A stretch of DNA of 64,000 nucleotides from UBA11795 sp964652755 (GTDB lineage Bacteria > Chloroflexota > Dehalococcoidia > Lucifugimonadales > UBA826): positions 1 through 64,000 of the forward strand of contig CAZZBP010000002.1 in assembly GCA_964652755.1 (NCBI GenBank), read 5' to 3'. This document shows positions 24,614-33,355 of this stretch, piece by piece (the first letter of the stretch is position 1; each line of letters begins with the position of its first letter). The notes below the pieces were generated by a model that was not told the origin of the DNA, searched no databases, and saw nothing but the letters and a program-made list of their open reading frames with translations. A program made the translations under genes and the position numbers.

Positions 24614-25930
24614 TTACGGATATCTGTAATTTCTTAGTCCGGAAATTAACTGCCAGATTGCAAGCACAACAATCACAGAAACAGCTCCCCCGAGCAGCAT
24701 GGTATTACCGGCGCCAATTCTTGACGACATATATCCGACTTCAAAAGTTCCGATATTGTTAGCTGACATGGCACAGAACGAATGAAAACTCACGGCACGG
24801 CCTCGCATGTTGTCTGGAGTGGTTAATTGAACCGTCGTCTGCCTTGTTGTCATTCCTATGGCATCGGTCATCCCAAGTCCTGAAATGATCGCCCCTCCGA
24901 TCACCATTAAGAGAAATGAGTTGTCGGGAAGGAATTGAAGAGATCCGAATCCAAACAATAGTATTGCGTAAGTTCCGGTGGCAAAAAGTACCAGCATACC
25001 TTTTGCTCTGAAGTTGGCCATGAAAAGTACTAAGAAACTACCTGCAACACCCCCGAGAGAATTAGCCGCTGTCAAAGGCCCTATCGCCCAGGCACCCTGT
25101 TTGAATATTCTATCTACTATCAGTGGCATGATTTCTCTGTAGAAACTAACCACTGTGACACCAATGTCCATTATGTACAGTCCTGGCAAGATAGGATGAT
25201 TTCTTACAAACTGAAAGCCTTCCCATAACCTTCGCATCATTGGGGCTGTTGTTCGTTCTTCAGATCCATCTTTTCCGTATTCCAGTTTCACAAAAAGGGG
25301 CATGATAGTGGCTGGAAGAGATGTACAAACTCCGATAACAAACACTGCTGGAAGGCCAATGAGGGCATAAGTTAATGAAAACAGTAACGGGCTGAGTATA
25401 GAACTTATCTGATAGGTCGCTGTATTAGAGGTCACGGCGTGCATTAGGTGAGTGGTGGGCACTATATTTGCAGTTATAGCTGATCGGGCTGGTCCGCCAA
25501 GTGTACTGGTGAGTCCTAATATCAATACGATTGCATATATATGCCACGGACGAAGTTGACTAGCTAGTAGCAGTAGAGTTGCCAGAGAGATTAATATGAA
25601 GCTGAATCCTTGTGTCGAAGAGATGAGTTTTTTTCTGTTCATAGAATCTGCGAAGGCTCCCCCAAATAGGGTGGCCGGCATCTGTGAAAAAAGCTGCACG
25701 ACTCCAAGAAGACCGAGCATTACCCCGGAACCTGTTTCTTGATACAGCCATACCCCAAATCCGAGATTACGCATTTGCATTGTCACTGAGGCCGATAGAC
25801 CAGATATCCACATCATCCGAAATCCTGAAAATTCAAATGCAGACCAAGGCTTGAGGTGCTGGGGAGCAATCACACGATCCTCTTTGAAGCCGTGTTTAGA
25901 ATCATCATTCGGAGTCTCAGGCTGACTCAT
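24614..25930 (-). CDS. MFS transporter, MFS_3 (EntS-like) type
   Basis: A 438-residue carrier with about twelve helices and a soluble N-terminal tail of 35 residues. FGGAFADSMNRKKLISS is the helix 2-3 signature and GPARSAITANIVPTTHLMHA is typical of the MFS_3 branch, which includes the enterobactin exporter EntS and many drug or metabolite exporters. Export rather than uptake is therefore likely, but the cargo is unknown. It resembles the MFS_3 gene at 35336 in architecture, and both sit beside single catabolic enzymes. Confidence 0.86.
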   Translation of the reverse strand: MSQPETPNDDSKHGFKEDRVIAPQHLKPWSAFEFSGFRMMWISGLSASVTMQMRNLGFGVWLYQETGSGVMLGLLGVVQLFSQMPATLFGGAFADSMNRKKLISSTQGFSFILISLATLLLLASQLRPWHIYAIVLILGLTSTLGGPARSAITANIVPTTHLMHAVTSNTATYQISSILSPLLFSLTYALIGLPAVFVIGVCTSLPATIMPLFVKLEYGKDGSEERTTAPMMRRLWEGFQFVRNHPILPGLYIMDIGVTVVSFYREIMPLIVDRIFKQGAWAIGPLTAANSLGGVAGSFLVLFMANFRAKGMLVLFATGTYAILLFGFGSLQFLPDNSFLLMVIGGAIISGLGMTDAIGMTTRQTTVQLTTPDNMRGRAVSFHSFCAMSANNIGTFEVGYMSSRIGAGNTMLLGGAVSVIVVLAIWQLISGLRNYRYP

Positions 25931-26178
25931 TGTGGAAGCGTTTCGCTAGGCTTTTTTCTAGTACTCATGGCAACCTGGGCATTATAGAACCCAAATTCAA
26001 CAATAAACAGACAGCCAAAGCCTTTGTTACGATCACTGCGGATTTGATTCGGTATGCCAACGGCAATTCGTTTCCTGAAAGTCAGAACTTTGCGCTGGAT
26101 CGACTATCCAATAGAAGTGTTGCACCCGCGACAAAAGCCGACTTGTCTGAAGCAAAAAATAATGCTGCATAAGCCATA

Positions 26179-26856
26179 TCATATGGATGTCCCATTCAAT
26201 GGAGCGGTTGAAGTTCCTTTCTGATACCTAATTATTGTTGAATTTTCTAAATCATTCCAAGGAATTCCAGACATCTCAGTAGCGATAGCAGCATGCTGGA
26301 TACTGTTTACCCTCATGTTGAATTTCGCATATGACAGAGCAGGCTTCTTTGTTAGAATCGCCAATCCGCCTTTAGAGACGTGATATGAGGCTGACGGACT
26401 GTCTGTTGCGCTACTGTCTAAAACTGATGAGTTATTAATTATTGAACCACCCTTGTTCTCTATCATCTGTGGAACCATATATTTTGTGCAGAGAGAATCT
26501 CCTTTTAGATTCACGTTCAAAACGTGGTCGTAAATGTTTAAGTCTTCGTCATGGGGGTCATGGTAACCAGGATCGTGCATTCCAACATTATTGAAGAGGA
26601 TGTCTATTTCTGTGAATGTGACTATCGTTTGCTGCACAAGCTCTCTACTTGATCTGGTCCCGCGACATCTGTTTGAATGAAAACAGATTGCCCTCCGCCC
26701 TGTCGAATAGATTCCGCAATTTGTTCCCCCAGAGCTTTCCTTCTTTCTCCAATTACAATCTTCGTTCCTTTCTCGGCAAAAAGTTCGACCGTAAATCGGC
26801 CCATACCAGACGAGCCTCCAATAATTATGGCTACTTCGCAATTTTCAGTTTATGAC
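26179..26856 (-). pseudogene. Frameshifted short-chain dehydrogenase/reductase
   Basis: The N-terminal half, AIIIGGSSGMGRFTVELFAE through TDVAGPDQVESL, lies in one frame and holds the Rossmann TGxxxGxG-type motif. The C-terminal half, ELVQQTIVTFTEIDILFNNV through SASYHVSKGGLA, lies in another and holds the NNxG and YxxxK motifs. The switch occurs near 26640-26650, where one missing base would join VES to LVQQ. No start codon is in frame with the N-terminal half. The gene is therefore decayed, or carries two sequence errors. In life it would have been an NAD(P)-dependent alcohol/ketone oxidoreductase. Confidence 0.8.
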
Positions 26857-27002
26857 TAAAAAATTGTTTATTAGTGGCATTTATGGAGCTTATTTATATT
26901 CCAATTCAATATTAAGTGCGCAAAGCTAGTTTGGGCGTGTTAGTCTAGATTGTTGGAATGTATAAAAGTTCTTGGCACGGAAAGGACTGATTTTATCGCT
27001 AT

Positions 27003-27401
27003 ATGATTAATCGAGTCCGGATATTTATCCTATATTGTTCAGGGTTTCTTTTCCTGTGTCTGGGTATTGCTGGGTATTTTCTGCCCGGCCTTCCTGGGAC
27101 TATCTTTTTGATATTAGCTGCTGGATGCTTCTTGAGATCAAATCAACGTATGTACAAATGGGTAACGGAGCATAGGTTGTTTGGGCGACCGGTAAAAAGT
27201 TTTCTTGAAACCGGTTCTATGCCTGCAAGGGCGAAAATTATATCCGTAAGTTGCATATGGCTTTTCAGCTTGGTTTCAATGCTGGCTCCTTACCACCTCG
27301 TATGGTTCAAGGTGCCGGTCATTGTTTTAGCCTTGGTGGGTACATGGTACATTCTCAGCAGACCAACTGCTGGAAAAGACGACATAGACAGTGACGTTTA
27401 G
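27003..27401 (+). CDS. DUF454 (YbaN-like) membrane protein
   Basis: A 132-residue inner-membrane protein. The N-terminal FLCLGIAGYFLPGLPGTIF, with its GxxGxxLPxLPTTPF-like pattern, and the following LILAAGCFLRSNQRMYKWV are the DUF454 signature. WLFSLVSMLAPYHLVWFKV and ALVGTWYIL form the later helices. The function is not established. It stands alone on the plus strand, and its stop overlaps that of the next, convergent gene by four bases. Confidence 0.88.
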   Translation: MINRVRIFILYCSGFLFLCLGIAGYFLPGLPGTIFLILAAGCFLRSNQRMYKWVTEHRLFGRPVKSFLETGSMPARAKIISVSCIWLFSLVSMLAPYHLVWFKVPVIVLALVGTWYILSRPTAGKDDIDSDV

Positions 27402-27676
27402 AGGACGGACACCTGTATCTGTGGGTCCGCTTCTCCCCTTTGAAGCGCTGCAAATATTGTCTCTGCGAGAAGCTTGGCTGACTCTGGACTGAGTTCTACA
27501 GCTACCCTGGCTCCGACACCCTTGTCCGCATTGACGAAGTCAATATTCACTGAGTATTCCCATGGCGCATTGAAAGGGTGGTCGTAAGACACGTTAGCTG
27601 TCTTGAGTGGAAACCAGCCTTCACGACCTTTTCCACTTCCTTCCATAGCTGCCCGTTCGCAAATCATCGTGCACAT
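27398..27676 (-). CDS. DUF6295-like small protein
   Basis: A 92-residue soluble protein starting MCTMICERAAMEGSGKGREG, with AAAGGAG upstream of the ATG. The conserved pattern GWFPLKTANVSYDHPFNAP, then NIDFVNADKGVGARVAVELS, recalls the uncharacterised DUF6295 family; I name it from memory of the pattern only. It has two N-terminal Cys and several His and Asp that could bind metal. It lies directly downstream of the dienelactone hydrolase on the same strand, 31 bases away, so they are probably cotranscribed. Confidence 0.75.
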   Translation of the reverse strand: MCTMICERAAMEGSGKGREGWFPLKTANVSYDHPFNAPWEYSVNIDFVNADKGVGARVAVELSPESAKLLAETIFAALQRGEADPQIQVSVL

Positions 27677-27707
27677 TTGAGAACTCCTTTCTCTAAGTTT
27701 CGTTGAA

Positions 27708-28463
27708 TCAGGAAAGATGGCGTGAGAGAAAGTCAAACATCTTCTCCCATCCATCTACTGCTGAACTCTGATGATATATAGGGGCATGGTAGTAAAAAAA
27801 ACCGTGCCCTGCTTCCGGGTAGCGATGAAATTCATAATCCTTTCCGGCCGCCTTGAGCTCTTCCTCATGCTGGTTCACCTGCTCAGCTGTTGGGCTTTGA
27901 TCTAAATCCCCGAAGAGTCCAAGTAGAGGAGCGTTCAAATCCGACGTGTATTCGTTCGGCGATACAGGGTGTTTCTCTGTTAGTTGGTCGGCCCCCATAA
28001 TCACATTTCCTCCCCAGCACTCGATCACTGCGTCGAATACCTCTAGTTTACATCCCGCAAGGAATGCATGTCGGCCTCCTGAGCAAGTGCCCCACACAGC
28101 CACTTTCCCGTTTGATGAAGGCAATGACAGCACATAATCGGCCGCAGCGTTCACGTCCCCCATGACGCGGTCGTCAGGGGCCCCACCTTCAGCTCTGACA
28201 GCCGCCGCTACATCTTCTGGGGCACCGTGCGCGTCACGGCAGTAGAGGTCGGGTGAGATTGCAAGATACCCATGGTGAGCAAGTTTTCTTGTGAAATCTC
28301 GGTAAATTTCATCCCAACCGGGCAGATGGTGTATTACTACCACGGCTGGGAAGGGACCAGCCCCTTGTGGCCGGGCGTAGTATGTGTGTATCTCGTCTCC
28401 GTTATGGCCCTTGAGAGTGATGGTTTCTGCGATCATTCCTTCGTATTGTTCCGTTGTGTACAT
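27708..28463 (-). CDS. Dienelactone hydrolase family protein
   Basis: A 251-residue alpha/beta hydrolase. The nucleophile elbow is VWGTCSGGRHA, with Cys127 where dienelactone hydrolases use Cys instead of Ser. Asp in LGLFGDLDQSP and His in YPEAGHGFFYYH complete the triad. VVVIHHLPGWDEIYRDF is the oxyanion region. Such enzymes open dienelactone in the modified ortho-cleavage of (chloro)catechols, though many relatives act on other lactones or esters. It is cytoplasmic and lies in a minus-strand run with an SDR and an HpcH/HpaI aldolase, which supports a ring- or lactone-degrading module. Confidence 0.88.
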   Translation of the reverse strand: MYTTEQYEGMIAETITLKGHNGDEIHTYYARPQGAGPFPAVVVIHHLPGWDEIYRDFTRKLAHHGYLAISPDLYCRDAHGAPEDVAAAVRAEGGAPDDRVMGDVNAAADYVLSLPSSNGKVAVWGTCSGGRHAFLAGCKLEVFDAVIECWGGNVIMGADQLTEKHPVSPNEYTSDLNAPLLGLFGDLDQSPTAEQVNQHEEELKAAGKDYEFHRYPEAGHGFFYYHAPIYHQSSAVDGWEKMFDFLSRHLS

Positions 28464-28488
28464 AGTCCTGTCCTTCTCCTTGAACGTA

Positions 28489-29283
28489 TTACTGGAAAAC
28501 TGCTGAACCTACTCCGCCCCCGGCTGCAATTGCCTCGCCTGTGATAGCTGAAGCTTTGGGCGACGCAAGAAACGTCGTTAAATAGGCGATCTCCTCCGAT
28601 TCGACGAGACGCCTGATGTCAATTCCGGCTGCAGCCTTCCTTTCTACTTCCTCCATTGTTAGGTTTTGTTCTCTGGCCTGTGATTTCTGCATTGGGCCAG
28701 TTCTTTCCGTCCTTGTAGCTCCAGGGTGGATTATATTTACTGTAATTCCGTGGGGGCCAAGTTCGTTAGAAAGCGTTTTTGTAAAATGAGTGAGAGCCAG
28801 ATTTCGCATCCCACTAAATGCTCCTGCGCTTCGTGCCGCAAGGCCCCCGATGTTTATTATTCTTCCCCAGCCCTGTTGTTTCATATAAGGAGCAACGATT
28901 TTGGCGGCTCGCAGATATCCCACTACCTTAGTATCGATATCCGACAGCAATTCGTCTGGGTTAGCACTTTCCAGGGGGCCCATCACTAATCCCCCTGGGG
29001 CTGCCGCGTTGTTGACCAGGATGTCGATCCCACCAAGTTCAGTCGCTGCTGAATTTATAAAGGATTCCACCGATTCTGTGTCCGTCGTGTCTGCGGCCGA
29101 ATAAAAAACGTTCTGGCCTGTCTGTTGCGCTATTTCGGAGGCGGTGGCTGACAGGCTTTCTGTGGAACGAGAGCATATGCCAATATCCACACCCTCTGAA
29201 GCCAGCGAAAGTGCAACGGATTTTCCGATTCCTCGACTGCCCCCTGTTACTATCGCTTTTTTGCCCTTAAGTTCTAGATTCAT
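28489..29283 (-). CDS. SDR-family protein lacking the usual catalytic Tyr and Lys
   Basis: A 264-residue short-chain dehydrogenase/reductase fold. The cofactor motif TGGSRGIGKSVA (13-24), the NNAA motif (91-94) and the C-terminal GEAIAAGGGVGS are clear. The catalytic region reads INIGGLAARSAGAFSGMRN: Phe156 stands where the YxxxK Tyr should be, Arg160 where the Lys should be, and Gly replaces the Ser of the triad. SGMRN-type variants exist in other genomes as I recall, so this is a divergent subfamily rather than a sequencing fault. It may bind NAD(P) without ordinary SDR chemistry. It lies between the dienelactone hydrolase and an aldolase on one strand. Confidence 0.85.
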   Translation of the reverse strand: MNLELKGKKAIVTGGSRGIGKSVALSLASEGVDIGICSRSTESLSATASEIAQQTGQNVFYSAADTTDTESVESFINSAATELGGIDILVNNAAAPGGLVMGPLESANPDELLSDIDTKVVGYLRAAKIVAPYMKQQGWGRIINIGGLAARSAGAFSGMRNLALTHFTKTLSNELGPHGITVNIIHPGATRTERTGPMQKSQAREQNLTMEEVERKAAAGIDIRRLVESEEIAYLTTFLASPKASAITGEAIAAGGGVGSAVFQ

Positions 29284-29320
29284 GTTTGTCCCAATTTAGA
29301 GTGTGATAATCTCGGCTCTC

Positions 29321-30109
29321 TTATTCGCCTTCCATTGCCCGTAATACTCTTTCCCCCTCATCCTTCCAAAAGGAATGGAGAATGGATATGTCTGTTCCCA
29401 GGGAGAAGTGTTTCACTCCCATATCCAGGTATTCTTTCATTTCGTCTGCCGAACCTATTTCTGCACGTGGAGGAACTCCCATTTTTAGTGATACCTCAAA
29501 AGTCCTCTTTTTCGCTGCCGATATTTCTGGGTCATTCATCTGCCTGGGTTTTCCCACATTCATCGAAAAATCTGCTCCACCCCACTGGACCATTTCTACA
29601 CCTGGTTCAGAAAGAATCTCCTCCAGATTGTCTACGGCCCCTTTTTTCTCAATCATAAAAGCCAGTACAACGTCGGCCAGGCTGTCGACATATTCTTGTG
29701 AACCTCCGTAGCCCATGTACGAGTTTCTGCGTGTGGCGACGCCGTACAGTCCTCCTTGATCTGGATGATCTGCTCTGGCGGATTTAATGCAGTCCCTTAC
29801 TTCTTCTAAGCTTCTGACATCCGTGAATAGAATACTTTCGAATCCTGCCCCGATGCTTCTTTGGGCCAGAAAAGGCATTAAACTTTGGTCGATTTTACAC
29901 ATACTTCCCAGTCCATGTAGCTCGGCCGCCCTGCACATATTGTCCAGGTCGTGAAGATCTGAAGGCCCGTATTCTGCGACAAACTCTACATAATCATAAA
30001 TACCTGTATGGCCGAGAGCCTCTATTACGGAGGGCCAAACACTGTGTATATGAGTGCCAAGAGTTGGTTTATCTCCGTTCAACTTCTGTCTGATGGAATT
30101 AGTTCTCAT
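29321..30109 (-). CDS. HpcH/HpaI-family aldolase/lyase
   Basis: A 262-residue member of the HpcH/HpaI aldolase/citrate lyase superfamily. YDYVEFVAEYGPSDLHDLDN replaces the more usual EGEH block of the paralogue at 18158, ARADHPDQGGLYGVATRRNS holds the substrate loop and MVQWGGADFSMNVG the late Asp. The Glu and Asp metal ligands seem present, but the active-site His differs, so substrate preference may differ. It probably cleaves a 2-keto-hydroxy acid. It is first in a minus-strand run with the divergent SDR, the dienelactone hydrolase and the DUF6295-like gene, and may share their transcript. Confidence 0.82.
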   Translation of the reverse strand: MRTNSIRQKLNGDKPTLGTHIHSVWPSVIEALGHTGIYDYVEFVAEYGPSDLHDLDNMCRAAELHGLGSMCKIDQSLMPFLAQRSIGAGFESILFTDVRSLEEVRDCIKSARADHPDQGGLYGVATRRNSYMGYGGSQEYVDSLADVVLAFMIEKKGAVDNLEEILSEPGVEMVQWGGADFSMNVGKPRQMNDPEISAAKKRTFEVSLKMGVPPRAEIGSADEMKEYLDMGVKHFSLGTDISILHSFWKDEGERVLRAMEGE

Positions 30110-30563
30110 TTCTGTCTTCCTCCAATTTAGACTTCATAAAGGGAATATCCTAGATAGGATGACGCTAGGGTATCAAATGCTGGCCACGCTTTCATGTTTT
30201 AGAAGCCTTCGGTGAGAAATGTTTCTAAAAGCCCGGACAAAACGTTCATAATGCATGAAATAATCTTGGGACATTTTGACGTTTTCTGACTATAATTGCT
30301 GCAGTTTTGTGTTGGAAGGTTGAGCAGTGTTGGCGTGAGACGTGTTTTTGGAGTTCCATTCCAGTTTGTACTCGTGTGTCTCGTGAGTGCAATATTGACA
30401 GTATATTTAGCTGCCGCGGCTGCGTCGTCAAGAGTTGAAACGAGGACGTCAGAATTGGGATCGTTACCCGGAGAGGCATATAAATGGGAAGAGGCAGCAA
30501 TATGGGCCTGTCCTCTTCACTAACTTCTCGATGAAATCGGGATTTTAAATCCAAAGGCCCTTT
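30110..30563. other. Intergenic region with one doubtful small membrane ORF
   Basis: This 450-base stretch separates divergent genes and must hold both promoters. A plus-strand frame (about 30334-30523, starting at a GTG) could encode one membrane helix (VLVCLVSAILTVYLAAAAA) and a short tail, but it has no clear ribosome binding site or recognised family. An antisense frame covers the same bases. No RNA gene or operator was recognised. Confidence 0.3.
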
Positions 30564-31895
30564 ATGTTTAAAGAGAAAAACATTTCCTCAGGAAATAAAA
30601 ATAGTACTTTCTACTGGCATTACGCTTGGGTAATAGTGGCAATAATCGTCGGAATGCAGATAGTAGGCACTTCCATCCGAATGGCATTCGGTGTTTTCAT
30701 TGATCCCTTGGAGCAACAATTTCAGTGGAGTCAGGGCGGTATTGGATTTACTTATGCCCTATGTAGCATTGTCTCAGCCCTAGTCTCACCATGGGCTGGT
30801 AATATCGGGGATCGTTTCGGGGCCAAGAGGGTCATGATACTCGGGACTTCTCTGTTTCTAGTGGGAATGATTTTGACAGCATTCATAACAGAACTTTGGC
30901 ACTTCTGGATCACCTACGGCCTGGTTCTTGGAGTTGCGCAAGCGATTTTTCTGGTACCTCTAATTCCTGCTGCGATGGTTTGGTTTAGAAGGCACCTTGG
31001 GATTGCTATGGGTTTAGTCATGGCATCTTGGGGAATAGGCCCTGCCTTAGCTACACCTCTAATAGCGTATATGGTGGAGGTACTTGGCTGGAAAGCATCT
31101 TTTCTCATTTTGGGAGTGACTTCGTTTGCCTTGATGCTGATAATGATTGCCATGTTCCGTAACAGACCCGGGGATATTTCGGTGGTTGCTTATGGCACTG
31201 AAGCTGATGATCCACCTCTGAGCGATCGCCTGCCCCCCCTGGAACTTCTAAAAGAATTCAAAGGTCATATGAGGAAAACCGCTGCCTATTGGAACATGAG
31301 TTCTATCCACTTCCTAGGTTGCGTTGGTCATGCGGTTATTCTCATATGGATTATTCCCATGGCTACACAAGGAGGACTCACGTTAGTGGGTGCTTCCCTT
31401 ATTATCACCGTAATGTCTGTCTCGAGTATCGTCACGAGATTGACCACACCGATACTTTGTGAACGATTCGGCGTACGTAGAATCATGACAGGGTTTTATA
31501 TATTTCAGGGGGCACCTGTTCTGCTTCTGTTTGCTCCGGAAATACCGGGGGTTTTCTATATTTTTGCTGTTACCTTTGGTGTCGGCTATGGTGGTGAAAC
31601 CGGAGGATTTCCGATTCTCAACAGAAGATATTTCGGGCATGCTCCGATGGGGGGAGCTCATGGGTTTCAGATGTTGGGAGCTGGGATCGGTATGGCGTTG
31701 GGGGGTTGGGTCGGTGGTCCAATATTTGATCTGTTCGGATCATATGACTGGGCGCTAATGGTGTCTATTGTCGCGAGTATAGGCGGTGCCGTGAGCATAG
31801 GATTATTGGAAAATCCGGCTGCACTCCTGATTCCAGATTGGCAAAAAGCGGAACAAGAATTTGAAGAAAAAGCTCTTACTGGATCCGTGGAGTAG
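30564..31895 (+). CDS. MFS transporter, monocarboxylate/OxlT-like
   Basis: A 443-residue carrier with twelve hydrophobic segments. Helix 1 has SIRMAFGVFIDPLEQQFQW and the loop after helix 2 has GNIGDRFGAKRVMILG, the MCT/OxlT pattern. Helix 4-5 contains GIAMGLVMASWGIGPALATP. It ends three bases before the amidase start, so the pair forms an operon in which the transporter probably takes up the amide or acid related to the amidase substrate. The ATG has only a weak ribosome binding site. Confidence 0.88.
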   Translation: MFKEKNISSGNKNSTFYWHYAWVIVAIIVGMQIVGTSIRMAFGVFIDPLEQQFQWSQGGIGFTYALCSIVSALVSPWAGNIGDRFGAKRVMILGTSLFLVGMILTAFITELWHFWITYGLVLGVAQAIFLVPLIPAAMVWFRRHLGIAMGLVMASWGIGPALATPLIAYMVEVLGWKASFLILGVTSFALMLIMIAMFRNRPGDISVVAYGTEADDPPLSDRLPPLELLKEFKGHMRKTAAYWNMSSIHFLGCVGHAVILIWIIPMATQGGLTLVGASLIITVMSVSSIVTRLTTPILCERFGVRRIMTGFYIFQGAPVLLLFAPEIPGVFYIFAVTFGVGYGGETGGFPILNRRYFGHAPMGGAHGFQMLGAGIGMALGGWVGGPIFDLFGSYDWALMVSIVASIGGAVSIGLLENPAALLIPDWQKAEQEFEEKALTGSVE

Positions 31896-31898
31896 GCC

Positions 31899-33329
31899 TT
31901 GTCTGAGAGAGAAAAAGTTACCCGCATTGTAAATATGAGTGCTTTTGACATGACCGCTGCTATGCGAAACAAGCAGGTCTCCGCCAGAGAAGTCATGGAG
32001 GCTCATCTTGATCAGATTGAACGAGTCAACCCTAAAGTCAATGCCATAGTCACTCTAGAAGTTGAACGGGCGCTCAAAGGCGCTGACGATGCAGATGCAA
32101 GGTTAGCGAAGGGCGACAATATCGGAGTATTACATGGGTTGCCTATTGCTCACAAGGATCTTGTTCCCACCAAGGGAATACGGACAACATATGGTTCGCC
32201 TCTTTATGCAGATAACGTACCCAATTTCAATGCTTTGATTGTGGAACGTTTGCAGGATGCGGGTGCTATCACGATCGGGAAGACAAACACACCTGAGTTC
32301 GGCGCTGGTTCCCAGACATTCAACGAGGTTTTTGGAGAAACACTAAACCCTTATGATACCTCCCGTACATGTGGGGGCAGTAGTGGAGGAGCGGCAGCGG
32401 CGTTGGCTTCGAGGATGCTGCCTGTGGCTGATGGTAGTGACACAGGAGGAGCTTTAAGAAATCCGGCCAACTATTGTAATGTCGTAGGGTTTCGACCTTC
32501 GCCAGGCAGGGTACCAGTGTTCCCTTCAAAGGTTGGGTGGAGCCCAATTTCTGTTCAGGGACCGATGGCTAGAAATATTGAAGATTGTGCCCTTTTGCTT
32601 TCTGCTATTGCTGGACCTGATTCCAGAGTTCCTATTTCGATTACCGAACCAGGGGAGATATTCTTAAAATCCTTACATCGGGACTTCAAGGGGGTGAACA
32701 TTGCCTGGAGCCAAGATCTAGGGGGCTTACCTGTCGATCCACGAATCACATCCGTTTTGGAATCTCAGAAGCATGTTTTTGATGAAATCGGATGTAATGT
32801 CTTGGAGACAGAACCGGATTTCACAGATGCCAATGAACTATTTCTTATCTGGAGGGGATGGGGACGGGAAATCAACCAGGGTGAGCACTTACGGGCAAGC
32901 AGGGATAAGCTAAAGGACACTATGATCTGGGATATTGAACAAGGCGTGAAATTAACCGGACCCCAGGTGGGCTGGGCCGAAATGAAACGCATGGAGTTGT
33001 TTCAACGAATGCATGATTTCATGGAAGAGCATGAATTCTTGCTATGTCCGGTGAGTCAGAGACCTCCTTTTGATGTAAAAAAGAGGTGGGTAACGGAAGT
33101 TAACGGGGTGGAAATGGAGAACTTCATTGCATGGATGAAATCGTGTTACTACATCACAGCTACTGGGCATCCGGCAGTGTCTGTGCCTTGCGGATTTACC
33201 GAGGAAGGCCTGCCGGTGGGACTTCAGATAGTAGGTAGATACAGAGATGATCTTGGAGTGCTTAAGCTAGCTAAGGCATTCGAAGATGCTACAGGATTCT
33301 GGAAGATAATTCCCGGTGTTTGTGAGTAA
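31899..33329 (+). CDS. Amidase (amidase-signature family)
   Basis: A 476-residue amidase-signature enzyme. The Ser-cisSer-Lys triad is readable: Lys in GLPIAHKDLVPTKG (about residue 86), the cis-Ser in the Gly-Ser block CGGSSGGAAAALAS (about 161) and the nucleophile Ser in VADGSDTGGALRNPAN (about 185). It hydrolyses carboxylic amides to acid and ammonia in the cytoplasm. The start is TTG with GGAG about six bases upstream, three bases after the MFS stop; an in-frame ATG lies at 31935. It shares its transcript with the MFS gene, and releases fixed nitrogen from an unknown amide. Confidence 0.9.
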   Translation: MSEREKVTRIVNMSAFDMTAAMRNKQVSAREVMEAHLDQIERVNPKVNAIVTLEVERALKGADDADARLAKGDNIGVLHGLPIAHKDLVPTKGIRTTYGSPLYADNVPNFNALIVERLQDAGAITIGKTNTPEFGAGSQTFNEVFGETLNPYDTSRTCGGSSGGAAAALASRMLPVADGSDTGGALRNPANYCNVVGFRPSPGRVPVFPSKVGWSPISVQGPMARNIEDCALLLSAIAGPDSRVPISITEPGEIFLKSLHRDFKGVNIAWSQDLGGLPVDPRITSVLESQKHVFDEIGCNVLETEPDFTDANELFLIWRGWGREINQGEHLRASRDKLKDTMIWDIEQGVKLTGPQVGWAEMKRMELFQRMHDFMEEHEFLLCPVSQRPPFDVKKRWVTEVNGVEMENFIAWMKSCYYITATGHPAVSVPCGFTEEGLPVGLQIVGRYRDDLGVLKLAKAFEDATGFWKIIPGVCE

Positions 33330-33332
33330 GGA

Positions 33333-33355
33333 ACGGTTGGGTTTTACCGAACCGT
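33333..33355. terminator. Hairpin between convergent genes
   Basis: ACGGTT (33333-33338) pairs with AACCGT (33350-33355), with two further G-C pairs inside and the loop TTTTA. It lies between the amidase stop and the nitroreductase stop, overlapping the latter. No T tract follows on either side, so its strength as a terminator is uncertain. Confidence 0.4.

Noticed and set aside
25930..26172. Possible 80-residue plus-strand gene upstream of the decayed SDR
   Set aside because: It starts on the start codon of a divergent MFS gene, has no ribosome binding site and no recognised similarity.
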